From ZC4RG30 sp046047615 (GTDB lineage: Bacteria; Pseudomonadota; Gammaproteobacteria; Steroidobacterales; Steroidobacteraceae): DNA of 64,000 nucleotides. The DNA lies in contig JBJOHO010000032.1 of assembly GCA_046047615.1 (NCBI GenBank), positions 27,847 to 91,846 of the forward strand. Direction: 5' to 3'. The translations under genes were made by a program, and so were the position numbers. Shown in pieces: positions 7,253-15,176 of the stretch. The first letter of the stretch is position 1; every line of letters begins with the position of its first letter. Below the pieces are notes generated by a model. The model saw only the letters and a program-made list of their open reading frames with translations. It was not told the DNA's origin and did not search any database.

Positions 7253-8419
7253 ATGACCGCAGCAACGCCCGAGGATGAAGCCGCCCAACAGCGGGCGATG
7301 GGCGTCCTGATGGGGAACGCCCTGCGCGACAGTGGCGGATTCCTGTCCTTCCCGGCGTTCATGCAGCTTGCGCTGTACGCGCCCGGCCTGGGCTACTACA
7401 GCGCAGGTGCCCGCAAGCTGGGACCCGGCGGCGATTTCACCACCGCTCCTGAGCTTTCACCCTTGTTCGGTGGCTGCCTGGCCCGGCAGGTGGCGCAGGT
7501 CCTGGGGGTCCTCGGCGGCGGTGACGTGCTGGAGCTCGGCGCAGGCAGCGGCCGGCTGGCCTTCGATGTCCTGCAGGCCCTGGCTGCTGTCGGCAGCCTG
7601 CCTGGGCGCTACGCCATCCTGGAAGTCAGCGCGGACCTGCGGCAACGGCAGCAGGCGTTGCTCGCGCAGCTGCCGCAGACGCTGGCCGGCCGCGTGGTCT
7701 TCCTCGATGCGCCGCCCGCTGCAGCGTGGCAGGGCGTCCTGCTCGCGAACGAAGTGCTCGACGCCCTGCCCGTGGAACGGTTCGCCGTGCGCGAGGAAGG
7801 CCTGATGCAGTGTGGCGTGGTGTTGTCCGCCGAGGGCTCCCTCGCCTGGGGCGAGCGCCTTGCGCCACCGGCGCTGGCCAGCGAGCTGGCGCGCTTGCAG
7901 ACCGGCTTGCCTGTGCCCATGGCGCCTGGCCATTGCAGTGAGGCCTGCCTGCTGGCGGGTCCGTGGGTGGCGTCGGTGACCGCGCACCTGCAGCGCGGAC
8001 TGGCATTGTTCATCGATTACGGGATGCCGCGGGCCGAGTACTACCACCCGCTGCGATCGGCGGGGACCTTGCGCTGCCACTACCAGCACCAGGCCCATGA
8101 GGACGTGTTCTTCCGGCCCGGCCTGCAGGATCTCACCGCCTGGGTCGACTTCACGCGCATCGCCGAGGCCGCCGACACCTGCGGGCTCGAGGTGGCCGGC
8201 TATACGACGCAGGCCGCTTTCCTGCTGGCCACCGGCATCGAGGCCGAGGTGGCGCGACAGGAAGACGCGCTGGCCCGTGCCAGGGCGGCGAGCCAGGCGC
8301 GGCAGTTGCTGATGCCGGACGAAATGGGAGAGGCCTTCAAGGTGATGGGCCTTGCGCGCGGACTCGAAGATCTGGATCTGGACGGGTTCAGCCTGCGGGA
8401 TCTCCGGCCGCGCCTGTGA
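7253..8419 (+). CDS. MidA/NDUFAF7-family SAM-dependent methyltransferase
   Basis: 388-residue class I methyltransferase of the MidA (DUF185) family; mitochondrial members methylate an arginine of complex I, while bacterial targets are poorly defined. Typical signatures are FMQLALYAPGLGYYSAG, GDFTTAPELSPLFG (60-73), the SAM motif VLELGAGSGRLA (92-103), the LLANEVLDALPVERF active-site loop and IDYGMPRAEYYHP. An alternative ATG at 7241 adds MEPS but overlaps the divergent folM start. The end overlaps the convergent cca gene by 32 nt. Confidence 0.88.
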   Translation: MTAATPEDEAAQQRAMGVLMGNALRDSGGFLSFPAFMQLALYAPGLGYYSAGARKLGPGGDFTTAPELSPLFGGCLARQVAQVLGVLGGGDVLELGAGSGRLAFDVLQALAAVGSLPGRYAILEVSADLRQRQQALLAQLPQTLAGRVVFLDAPPAAAWQGVLLANEVLDALPVERFAVREEGLMQCGVVLSAEGSLAWGERLAPPALASELARLQTGLPVPMAPGHCSEACLLAGPWVASVTAHLQRGLALFIDYGMPRAEYYHPLRSAGTLRCHYQHQAHEDVFFRPGLQDLTAWVDFTRIAEAADTCGLEVAGYTTQAAFLLATGIEAEVARQEDALARARAASQARQLLMPDEMGEAFKVMGLARGLEDLDLDGFSLRDLRPRL

Positions 8420-9656
8420 TGCCCTGCGCGGCCCGTGACGTGTTGCGCCAGGCCCGCAGGGCGGCGCGGCGCCGCTCCCTGAGAAGGGCCGCGATGTCCG
8501 GTCCCGCCAGGCCGGCGCGCTCGTCGGCCGTGAGCACCGTGGCGGCAGCGGTTTCCCGCGCCCTGCGCAGGTAGCCCCGCTGCGGGTAAGGCCGGTCCTC
8601 GAGACCTTCGCGGCCGCGCGCATCAAGCTCGCAGGCCAGCAACATCGATTCGAAGCGCGCCGGACGGCGCAGGGCGTCGCAGCGCTCCAGCAGATCCAGG
8701 ACCGTACTGGCGCGCAGTTCAAGGGCACGGTGCACCAGCGTGTGATGCTCGCAGACCAGCGCCCCCAGCTCCCGCCAGGCAGCTGGCGGCCGGAGGCGGT
8801 CGCAGAGACGATGCAGTGGTGCGAGGCCGGCGCGCTCGTGGCCCAGGTGGCGCGGCCACTGTCCGGGCGGCGTCAACGCTTTGCCGAGATCGTGCACCAG
8901 CAGCGCGAAGGCGACATCCGCCGCCGCGCCATGGCGGGCTGCCTGCTGCAGGCAGGCCATGACATGCCGGCCGGTATCGATTTCCGGGTGCCACTGAGCC
9001 GGCTGGGGCACGCCGAAGAGGGCGTCGACTTCCGGGAACAGGATCTGCAGGGCGCCACAGTCCCGCAGGGTCGCGAAGAACAGGTCGGGGCGCGCTTCGC
9101 CCAAGGCACGGGCCGTCTCCTGCCAGACGCGCTCCGGCACCAGCGCCGCCACCTCGCCCGACTCCACCATGGCGCGCATGAGGGCCTGTGTGTCCGGGTG
9201 CACGCGGAAGCCCAGCGGTGCGTAGCGCGCCGCGAACCGTGCAACCCGCAGGATGCGCACCGGATCTTCCGCAAAGGCCTCGGAGACGTGACGCAGCCAG
9301 CGCTCCGCAAGGTCGCTGCGGCCGCCCCAGGGATCGATGAGTTCGCCGCTGGCGCTGCGCGCGATCGCATTGATGGTGAGGTCCCGGCGGCGCAGGTCTT
9401 CCTCGAGAGGGATGTCGGGGGAGAACTCCGTGATGAACCCGCGGTAACCCGCGCCCGACTTTCGCTCGCGCCGCGCCAGGGCGTACTCGCTGTGGTCCGT
9501 CGGGTGGAGGAAGACCGGGAAGTCGCGCCCGACAGGGCGGTAGCCGAGACGCAGCAGTTGCTCCGCGGTGGCCCCGGTCACGACGTAATCCCGCTCGGTG
9601 ACCGGGCGTCCCAGCAGTTCATCGCGGACCGCGCCGCCAACGAGGTAGACCTCCAT
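8388..9656 (-). CDS. cca: CCA-adding tRNA nucleotidyltransferase with HD domain
   Basis: Adds or repairs the 3' CCA end of tRNAs. The 422-residue product starts MEVYLVGGAVRDELLGRP and matches the Escherichia coli Cca layout throughout: GGAVRD nucleotide loop, RDYVV metal site, LARRERKSG, RRRDLTINAIA, EDPVRILRVARFAARY, RVWQE, and an HD phosphohydrolase domain with FALLVHDLGK. A long upstream extension of the reading frame is antisense to hsp20 and is rejected. The 3' end overlaps midA by 32 nt on the other strand. Confidence 0.96.
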   Translation of the reverse strand: MEVYLVGGAVRDELLGRPVTERDYVVTGATAEQLLRLGYRPVGRDFPVFLHPTDHSEYALARRERKSGAGYRGFITEFSPDIPLEEDLRRRDLTINAIARSASGELIDPWGGRSDLAERWLRHVSEAFAEDPVRILRVARFAARYAPLGFRVHPDTQALMRAMVESGEVAALVPERVWQETARALGEARPDLFFATLRDCGALQILFPEVDALFGVPQPAQWHPEIDTGRHVMACLQQAARHGAAADVAFALLVHDLGKALTPPGQWPRHLGHERAGLAPLHRLCDRLRPPAAWRELGALVCEHHTLVHRALELRASTVLDLLERCDALRRPARFESMLLACELDARGREGLEDRPYPQRGYLRRARETAAATVLTADERAGLAGPDIAALLRERRRAALRAWRNTSRAAQGITGAAGDPAG

Positions 9657-9681
9657 GGCGGCATGGTAACCGCGCGGCGCC

Positions 9682-10107
9682 TCAGGCGGCCTCGACCTGC
9701 ACTCTCCGCGGTGACAGCTCCGGCAGCTTCGGCAGGCTGACTTCCAGCACGCCGTGGTTGAAGCGCGCCTTGATGCCGTCGGCCTGCACGTTGTCGGGCA
9801 GGGTGAAGCGGCGATGGAAACTGCCGGCCACGCGCTCCAGCCGCTCGTAGCCGTCCGCGTCACGGTCGCGGGCACCCGCCTTGCGCTCGCCGCGCAGTGT
9901 CAGGATCCCCTTGTCGGCGGTGATCTCGATTTCCGAGGGTGCGACGCCCGGCAGGTCCGCCTCGATGACAAAGCGGGCGGCCTCCTCACGGATGTCAACG
10001 GGCGGGATGAAGGCGACGGGCGAGCTTGCGGTCCGTCCGAGAGCGCCATCGACCTCGCGCTGCAGCCGGTTGAGTACGGTCCAAGGGTCATTGCGCATGA
10101 TGTTCAT
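9682..10107 (-). CDS. Hsp20/alpha-crystallin small heat-shock protein
   Basis: 141-residue ATP-independent holdase. The alpha-crystallin domain spans about residues 33-135: VDIREEAARFVIEADLPGV, LTLRGERKAG, FTLPDNVQADGIKARFNHGVLEVSLPK with the conserved G-V-L near the end. A perfect AGGAGGT site (10114-10120) 6 nt before the ATG fixes the start. A sigma-32-like promoter lies at 10171-10198, giving a ~57-nt leader. I found no obvious pairing partner for the Shine-Dalgarno sequence, so a ROSE-type thermometer is not supported. Confidence 0.93.
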   Translation of the reverse strand: MNIMRNDPWTVLNRLQREVDGALGRTASSPVAFIPPVDIREEAARFVIEADLPGVAPSEIEITADKGILTLRGERKAGARDRDADGYERLERVAGSFHRRFTLPDNVQADGIKARFNHGVLEVSLPKLPELSPRRVQVEAA

Positions 10108-10170
10108 GAAAATACCTCCTGAAATGACGCCATCTACAGCGATATGCGCTTATGGATGCCTGTACCGGCT

Positions 10171-10198
10171 GTATGCGGCCACCGCAGCCGGTTTCAAG
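10171..10198 (-). promoter_or_regulatory. Sigma-32 (heat-shock) promoter candidate for hsp20
   Basis: Minus strand: CTTGAAA (10192-10198) is a perfect sigma-32 -35 element, followed after 13 bp by CCGCATAC (10171-10178), close to the CCCCATnT -10. The spacing fits the sigma-32 class, and the htpG promoter in this window uses the same 13-bp spacing. Confidence 0.7.
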
Positions 10199-10395
10199 TG
10201 CCAGCGGCACCGGCGCAACAGTCCTGTGCAAAAACTGTGCATGCCTTGTGGGGCGCGCACCACAATAGGTTGATTGCCCGGGTGCCCGATCCGTACCGTT
10301 TCCTGGCTGCTTGCAATCGCGCCAAAAGCGGAAGTAATTTTACAAGTCAATGAAATATATAGAAAAGATAGCTGACGGAGCATGACAGGCCGCGC

Positions 10396-10424
10396 TTGAC
10401 GCTCCCGTTTCACTTATCTAGGCT
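10396..10424 (+). promoter_or_regulatory. Sigma-70 promoter candidate for nrdJ
   Basis: TTGACG (10396-10401), 17-bp spacer, then TAGGCT (10419-10424). The -35 is strong and the -10 weak. The predicted start, near 10431, lies just before the NrdR box, which suits repression by steric block. Confidence 0.4.
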
Positions 10425-10435
10425 TCCGCCCCGCG

Positions 10436-10451
10436 TCACAACATCTTGTGT
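10436..10451 (+). promoter_or_regulatory. NrdR box upstream of nrdJ
   Basis: The 16-bp site TCACAACATCTTGTGT matches every strongly conserved position of the NrdR consensus (acaCwAtATaTwGtgt; core CAACATCTTG at 10439-10448). It lies 34 bp before the nrdJa ATG. NrdR is the zinc/ATP-cone repressor of bacterial ribonucleotide reductase operons, so the site fits the gene. A second consensus box at the usual 31-32 bp spacing was not found. Confidence 0.75.
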
Positions 10452-10485
10452 TGACGTCCCGAACTCTGGGGAGAGCATCCGGTCC

Positions 10486-12660
10486 ATGAACAGCGTCGTG
10501 AAAATCGTGCCCATGAATGTCGACACCATTCCCTACCAGGAGGCTTCCCTGGACATCTGGGAAAAGAAGTACCGACTCACTGCCAAGGACGGCACGCCCA
10601 TCGACCGCACCATGGACGACACCTACCAGCGTGTCGCCCGCACCCTTGCGGACATCGAGCCCGAAAGCCAGCGGCACCACTGGTACGAGCGCTTCCTGTG
10701 GGCCTTGCGCAAGGGCGCGATCCCCGCGGGGCGCATCACCTCCAACGCCGGGGCCTGGGAGCACAAGCCGGCCACCTCCACCATCAACTGCACCGTGTCC
10801 GGCATCATCCGCGACTCCATGGATGACATCCTGGCCAAGGTGCACGAGGCCGGGCTGACCCTGAAGGCCGGTTGCGGCATCGGCTACGAGTTCTCGACGC
10901 TGCGGCCCCGCGGCGCCTATGTCTCCGGTGCCGGTGCCTACACCTCCGGGCCGCTGTCCTTCATGGATATCTACGACAAGATGTGCTTTACCGTGTCCTC
11001 GGCAGGCGGTCGCCGCGGCGCGCAGATGGGCACCTTCGATGTCGGCCATCCGGATGTCATGGAGTACATCCGCGCCAAGCGCGAGAACGGCCGCCTGCGC
11101 CAGTTCAACCTGTCGCTCCTGATCACCGACGAGTTCATGAAGGCGGTCCGCGAGGACCGCGAATGGAAGCTTGCCTTCCCGCTGAGTGCCCGGGAGTACG
11201 ACCCTGCGCAGGACGACCTGAAGGACCGCGCCAGGTTCCTGTGGCGCGAGTGGCCTGTGCATGACGGCTACGTGGTCAACGAGGAAGGCCTGGTGGCCTG
11301 CAAGGTCTACAAGACCCTGCCGGCCCGCCGCATGTGGGACGTGATCATGTCGTCCACCTACGACTTCGCGGAGCCGGGATTCATCCTGATCGACCGCGTC
11401 AACGAACTGAACAACAACTGGTGGTGCGAATACATCCGCGCGACCAATCCCTGCGGCGAGCAGCCGCTGCCGCCCTACGGTTCCTGCCTGCTCGGTTCGG
11501 TCAACCTGACGCGCTTCGTGCTCGATCCTTTCACCACCCATGCGCGCTTCGACTGGGACGAGTACCGCGAGGTGGTGCGTGTCTTCACGCGCATGCTCGA
11601 CAACGTGGTCGAGGTCAACGGCCTGCCACTGGCCCAGCAGCGCGACGAGATCCTGCGCAAGCGCCGCCATGGCATGGGTTTCCTCGGGCTCGGCTCCACG
11701 ATCACGCTGCTGGGCATGAAGTACGGCAGCGACGAGTCGGTGCAGTTCACCGAGCAGGTGTCGCGCGAGATGGCGCTGGCCGGCTGGGAGGCGGGCCTGC
11801 ACCTGGCCCGCGAGAAGGGCCCGGCGCCGATCATGACCGAAGAGTTCACCGTCACGGGCGAGATGCTGCGCAAGCGTCCTGAAATGAAGCGGGACGGCTG
11901 GAAGGTGGGCGCCACCATCCCCGGGCGCCTGCTGCATGCGCGCTACAGCCGCTACATGCAGCGCGTCGCGGAGGTCGCCCCCGAGCTGGTCGACCAGCTC
12001 GCCCAGGTCGGTGCGCGTTTCACGCACCACACCTCCATCGCCCCGACCGGCACGATCTCGCTGTCGCTGGCCAACAACGCCAGCAACGGCATCGAGCCGT
12101 CCTTCGCGCACCACTATTTCCGCAACGTGATCCGCGAGGGTCGCAAGACCAAGGAGAAGGTCGACGTCTTCTCCTTCGAGTTGCTGGCCTACCGCGAACT
12201 GGTCAATTCGGATGCCATGCCGTTCGCCACCGAGGCCGGCCGCAAGTTGCCGGATTACTTCACCACCGCCGACGACGTCACGCCGTCGCAGCACGTGGAC
12301 ATCCAGGCGGCGGCGCAGAAGTGGGTGGATTCCTCGATTTCCAAGACCGCCAACGTGCCGACGGACTACAAGTACGACGACTTCAAGCACATCTACCTGT
12401 ACGCCCACGAGAAGGGGCTGAAGGGCTGTACGACCTTCCGCTTCAACCCGGAAGCGTTCCAGGGCGTGCTGGTGAAGGAAGAGGACCTCAAGAACACCAA
12501 GTACGTGTTCACGCTCGAGGACGGTTCCGAGGTGGAGGTCTCCGGCGATGCCGAGATCGAGTACGACGGCGAGATGCACTCGGCCGCCAACCTCTACGAC
12601 GCCCTCAAGGAGGGCTATTACGGCAAGTACCAGACCTCGTCCTCGGAGGGCCTGCAATGA
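10486..12660 (+). CDS. nrdJa: Adenosylcobalamin-dependent (class II) ribonucleotide reductase, catalytic subunit
   Basis: Reduces ribonucleotides to deoxyribonucleotides with a radical generated from adenosylcobalamin, so it works with or without oxygen. The 724-residue product has NCTVSGIIRDSMDDIL, KAGCGIGYEFSTLRPRG, GGRRGAQMGTFDVGHPDVMEYI, the active-site loop TNPCGEQPLPPYGSCLLGSVNL and HHTSIAPTGTISLSLANN, as in NrdJ. The usual C-terminal redox cysteines are missing here and are found on the next ORF, the two-gene arrangement described for Pseudomonas aeruginosa NrdJab. The start MNSVVKIVPMNVDTIPYQEA is preferred (GGGGAG upstream); MNVDTIPY at 10513 is possible. It overlaps nrdJb by 4 nt. 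Confidence 0.95.
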   Translation: MNSVVKIVPMNVDTIPYQEASLDIWEKKYRLTAKDGTPIDRTMDDTYQRVARTLADIEPESQRHHWYERFLWALRKGAIPAGRITSNAGAWEHKPATSTINCTVSGIIRDSMDDILAKVHEAGLTLKAGCGIGYEFSTLRPRGAYVSGAGAYTSGPLSFMDIYDKMCFTVSSAGGRRGAQMGTFDVGHPDVMEYIRAKRENGRLRQFNLSLLITDEFMKAVREDREWKLAFPLSAREYDPAQDDLKDRARFLWREWPVHDGYVVNEEGLVACKVYKTLPARRMWDVIMSSTYDFAEPGFILIDRVNELNNNWWCEYIRATNPCGEQPLPPYGSCLLGSVNLTRFVLDPFTTHARFDWDEYREVVRVFTRMLDNVVEVNGLPLAQQRDEILRKRRHGMGFLGLGSTITLLGMKYGSDESVQFTEQVSREMALAGWEAGLHLAREKGPAPIMTEEFTVTGEMLRKRPEMKRDGWKVGATIPGRLLHARYSRYMQRVAEVAPELVDQLAQVGARFTHHTSIAPTGTISLSLANNASNGIEPSFAHHYFRNVIREGRKTKEKVDVFSFELLAYRELVNSDAMPFATEAGRKLPDYFTTADDVTPSQHVDIQAAAQKWVDSSISKTANVPTDYKYDDFKHIYLYAHEKGLKGCTTFRFNPEAFQGVLVKEEDLKNTKYVFTLEDGSEVEVSGDAEIEYDGEMHSAANLYDALKEGYYGKYQTSSSEGLQ

Positions 12661-13361
12661 GCACCATGAAGATCGACAAGCGCATCATCAAATACCGGGT
12701 GCGCAAGCCGGACGAGAAGCCTGCAGCCCCTGCGGCGGCCGCCGAGCCGGTCCGCGAGTCCGCCAAGATCATCCGCATGCACGAGGAGATCCAGCGGCCG
12801 GACATGCTCATCGGCTCCACGTACAAGATCAAGACGCCGGTCTCCGATCACGCCATGTACGTGACCATCAACGACATCGTGCTCAACGAGGGCACCGAGC
12901 ACGAGCAGCGCCGGCCGTTCGAGATCTTCATCAATTCGAAGAACCTCGACCACTTCCAGTGGATTGTCGCCCTCACGCGCATCATCTCGGCCGTGTTCCG
13001 CAAGGGCGGCGACGTCACCTTCCTGGTCGACGAACTGAAGGCCGTGTTCGACCCCCGCGGTGGCTACTGGCAGCCGGGCGGCAAGTTCATGCCGTCGATC
13101 ATCGCCGAGCTTGGCCACGTCATCGAGAAGCACCTGGTGCTGATCGGCCTGCTGCGCACGCCTGGGCTCGATGAGCACCAGCAGAAACTCATCGCCGAGA
13201 AGCGCGCCGAGTTCGAGGCGCGACAGAAGCAGCAGGATGCGTTCAGCAAGTCGCACTTCCCCGAGGGTGCCCAGCTGTGCAGCAAGTGCAGCACGGCGGC
13301 TGTCGTGATTATGGACGGCTGCATGACCTGCCTCAATTGCGGCGACTCCAAGTGCGGATGA
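12657..13361 (+). CDS. nrdJb: Class II ribonucleotide reductase, small C-terminal subunit
   Basis: 234-residue partner of NrdJa, starting in an ATGA overlap with it. The N-terminal part begins MSTMKIDKRIIKYRVRKPDE, and the middle carries the NrdJ C-terminal module (INDIVLNEGTEHEQRRPFEIFINSKNLDHFQW; FRKGGDVTFLVDELKAVFDPRGGYW). The end contains six cysteines within about 28 residues (CSKC, GCMTC, NCGDSKC). These should bind zinc and pass electrons from thioredoxin to the active site. Both polypeptides are expected to be needed for activity. Confidence 0.93.
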   Translation: MSTMKIDKRIIKYRVRKPDEKPAAPAAAAEPVRESAKIIRMHEEIQRPDMLIGSTYKIKTPVSDHAMYVTINDIVLNEGTEHEQRRPFEIFINSKNLDHFQWIVALTRIISAVFRKGGDVTFLVDELKAVFDPRGGYWQPGGKFMPSIIAELGHVIEKHLVLIGLLRTPGLDEHQQKLIAEKRAEFEARQKQQDAFSKSHFPEGAQLCSKCSTAAVVIMDGCMTCLNCGDSKCG

Positions 13362-13367
13362 CCGCAG

Positions 13368-14567
13368 TTGCCGGCTGACGGCCCGTCCCCACGATCCGTC
13401 AGCCGCATGGCGGTCGCGCTGCTGGCCGCCGGTCTGCTCGTGGCTGCAGCCAACGCCGCGGCCTCCGCGGGCCCGTCGCCGGACCTGCCCCGCCCGGCAG
13501 TCCTGGAGCCGGACATCCGGTTCTGGGTCGACGTCTACACGCAGGCAGCGAGCGACGGCGGCTACCTGCACGATCCGGACGATCTCGACATCGTCTACCA
13601 CCAGCTGCGGTTTCCCGCCGGTGCAGACCCTGCCCTGCGGGAGCAGCTGGTGGAGGACCTGCGCCAGCGCTACCGGGACGCGCTGCTTCAACTCGCCGGG
13701 GAGCATCCGGAACCCGGCATCGATGCGCGGCGCATCGCGCCCCTGTTCGGCGAGTCCGCAACTCCCGGGCGCTTCCTCCGTGCTGCACAAACCCTGCGTT
13801 TCCAGCAGGGCCAGGCTGACCGCTTCCGGGACGGGCTCAGGCGCGCAGGCGCCTACCGGGCGTACATCAAGGCGGAGCTGGAACGCCAAGGTCTGCCCAC
13901 AGACCTCGCGGCCCTGCCGCATGTCGAGTCCTCCTACAACCCGGCGGCCGGCTCCCATGCCGGTGCGATGGGCCTGTGGCAGTTCATGCCCGCGACCGGC
14001 CGCCAATACCTGCGCATCGACGCGGCCGTGGATGAGCGTCTGGATCCATGGCGGGCCACGGAGGCGGCCGTCCGGCTGCTGCAGTACAACCATCGCGTGC
14101 TGGGCACCTGGCCGCTGGCGCTGACGGCCTACAACCGCGGCGCCGCGGGTATGCGCCGGGCCCGTGACGTGGTGGGCAGCGACGACATTGCCCGTATCGT
14201 GCGTGAGTACCGCGAGCCGGGTTTCGGCTTCGCCTCCCGCAATTTCTATGTCTCCTTCCTGGCCGCGTTGCAGGTTGACCGGGACCCCGATCGGTATTTC
14301 GGGGCGCTCACCCCGCTTGCGCCGACCGTTTTCCACGAAGTCGAGTTGCCTGTTGATGCGCCGCTGCCACGTCTGGTCCGCGTCCTCAAGGTCGAGCTGC
14401 GCCTGCTGCGGGAGCTCAACCCGGCCTTGCGGCCCGCGGTCTGGCGCGGCCGCCTCGCGGTGCCCCGCGGCTACCGCTTGCGCCTGCCCGCGCTGCTCCC
14501 GGCCTGGACGCCGGCGCAACTCGCCGACTCTCTGGCGCGTGACGGCGACAGCGGTCCGCGACCCTGA
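13368..14567 (+). CDS. Lytic murein transglycosylase (GH23, MltD/Slt type)
   Basis: Periplasmic enzyme cutting the MurNAc-GlcNAc bond with formation of 1,6-anhydroMurNAc. The catalytic glutamate is in ALPHVESSYNPAAGSHAGAM, followed by GLWQFMPATGRQY and LALTAYNRGAAGM, the classical GH23 motifs. A hydrophobic AVALLAAGLLVAAANAAASA near the N-terminus is a signal peptide. The start is uncertain: a TTG at 13368 keeps two arginines before the hydrophobic core, whereas the first ATG (13407) removes them. No LysM domain is seen; residues 325-385 may form a short C-terminal domain. It lies 6 nt after nrdJb and beside an L,D-transpeptidase. Confidence 0.88.
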   Translation: MPADGPSPRSVSRMAVALLAAGLLVAAANAAASAGPSPDLPRPAVLEPDIRFWVDVYTQAASDGGYLHDPDDLDIVYHQLRFPAGADPALREQLVEDLRQRYRDALLQLAGEHPEPGIDARRIAPLFGESATPGRFLRAAQTLRFQQGQADRFRDGLRRAGAYRAYIKAELERQGLPTDLAALPHVESSYNPAAGSHAGAMGLWQFMPATGRQYLRIDAAVDERLDPWRATEAAVRLLQYNHRVLGTWPLALTAYNRGAAGMRRARDVVGSDDIARIVREYREPGFGFASRNFYVSFLAALQVDRDPDRYFGALTPLAPTVFHEVELPVDAPLPRLVRVLKVELRLLRELNPALRPAVWRGRLAVPRGYRLRLPALLPAWTPAQLADSLARDGDSGPRP

Positions 14568-14574
14568 GCCTTCC

Positions 14575-14580
14575 TATAAT
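14575..14580 (+). promoter_or_regulatory. Perfect TATAAT -10 element before the L,D-transpeptidase gene
   Basis: TATAAT lies just after the transglycosylase stop and 44 bp before the chosen start of the next gene. No good -35 is present at 16-18 bp, so the element may need an activator or be fortuitous. Confidence 0.35.
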
Positions 14581-14624
14581 CCCGTGCCGGCAGTTGCCCG
14601 GTTGTCGTGGGGAGTCCTGGTTCC

Positions 14625-15176
14625 GTGCGTGTGTCCTTCCCGCTTCTTGTTGCCGCCGGGCTCATGGCGCCGCTCGTCCCGCCGGCATATTCCGAGCCCA
14701 ATCTGCCCGCGACGCCGATCTCCGTTGCCAAGCCGCGTTTCGCGGAGTTGCCGCAGGCCGATCGCGTCGTCGTCCACAAGTCCCGCCGGCGTCTCGATCT
14801 GCTGCATCGAGGTGAAGTGTTGCGCAGCTACCGCGTCGCGTTGGGCCTCGTACCCACCGGGCACAAGGAGCGCGAGGGCGACTTCCGGACACCAGAGGGT
14901 CAATACCGTCTGGCGCGGCGCAATGCCCGCAGCGACTATTTCCTGTCGATCCAGATTTCCTATCCGGACCCGGACGACGTCCGCAACGCACGTGCCAACG
15001 GCTGGGCCCCCGGGGGCGCGATCATGATCCACGGGCAACCGAACCTGCCGCGCAAGGATCCCGGGTACTACGCCAGCAGTGACTGGACCGACGGTTGCAT
15101 TGCCGTGTCCAACGCGGACATGGTGGAGATCTGGCTGCTCACCGCCGACAACCTGCCCATCGAGATCCGCCCATGA
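14625..15176 (+). CDS. L,D-transpeptidase (YkuD/ErfK family), exported
   Basis: 183-residue periplasmic enzyme. An N-terminal signal peptide (MRVSFPLLVAAGLMAPLVPPAYS) is followed by a YkuD domain: RVVVHKSRRRLDLLHRGEVL, GDFRTPEGQYRLARRN, IMIHGQPN with the catalytic His, and SSDWTDGCIAVSN with the catalytic Cys in the S/T-x-G-C motif. Family members form 3-3 peptidoglycan crosslinks or attach proteins to peptidoglycan. GTG at 14625 is chosen because GGGGAG lies about 10 nt upstream and the signal peptide then starts normally; an earlier GTG at 14607 is possible. It overlaps ppnN by 4 nt. Confidence 0.87.
   Translation: MRVSFPLLVAAGLMAPLVPPAYSEPNLPATPISVAKPRFAELPQADRVVVHKSRRRLDLLHRGEVLRSYRVALGLVPTGHKEREGDFRTPEGQYRLARRNARSDYFLSIQISYPDPDDVRNARANGWAPGGAIMIHGQPNLPRKDPGYYASSDWTDGCIAVSNADMVEIWLLTADNLPIEIRP

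Larger units (their letters stand above)
10108..10485. other. 378-bp divergent control region between hsp20 and nrdJ
   Basis: No gene is seen. The left part holds the hsp20 leader and its sigma-32-like promoter; the right part holds a sigma-70-like promoter and an NrdR box for nrdJ. Between them (about 10335-10375) is an AT-rich stretch unlike the surrounding DNA, including AAATATATAG at 10353-10362. That matches 9 of 10 core positions of the NrdR consensus but lacks the outer half-sites, so it may be a second weak box or simply an AT-rich activator element. No B12-box or cobalamin riboswitch core was found. Confidence 0.6.

Noticed and set aside
10108..10164. ROSE or fourU RNA thermometer in the hsp20 leader
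   Set aside because: The AGGAGGT site has no convincing complementary segment in the ~57-nt leader; only a 4-bp AGCG/CGCT hairpin was seen.
10412..10421. Second NrdR half-site ACTTATCTAG
   Set aside because: Only the right half matches and its 27-bp spacing from the strong box does not fit the usual helical phasing; it overlaps the -10 region.
10200..10485. Cobalamin riboswitch before nrdJ
   Set aside because: Expected for a B12-linked gene, but no B12-box (GCCACTG-like) or the multi-stem core was found, and the distance from the candidate promoter to the ATG is too short for one.
10414..12657. Minus-strand open frame of about 750 codons opposite nrdJa
   Set aside because: Antisense shadow; the translation is His/Val/Gly/Asp-rich without motifs, while nrdJa has a full set of conserved motifs.
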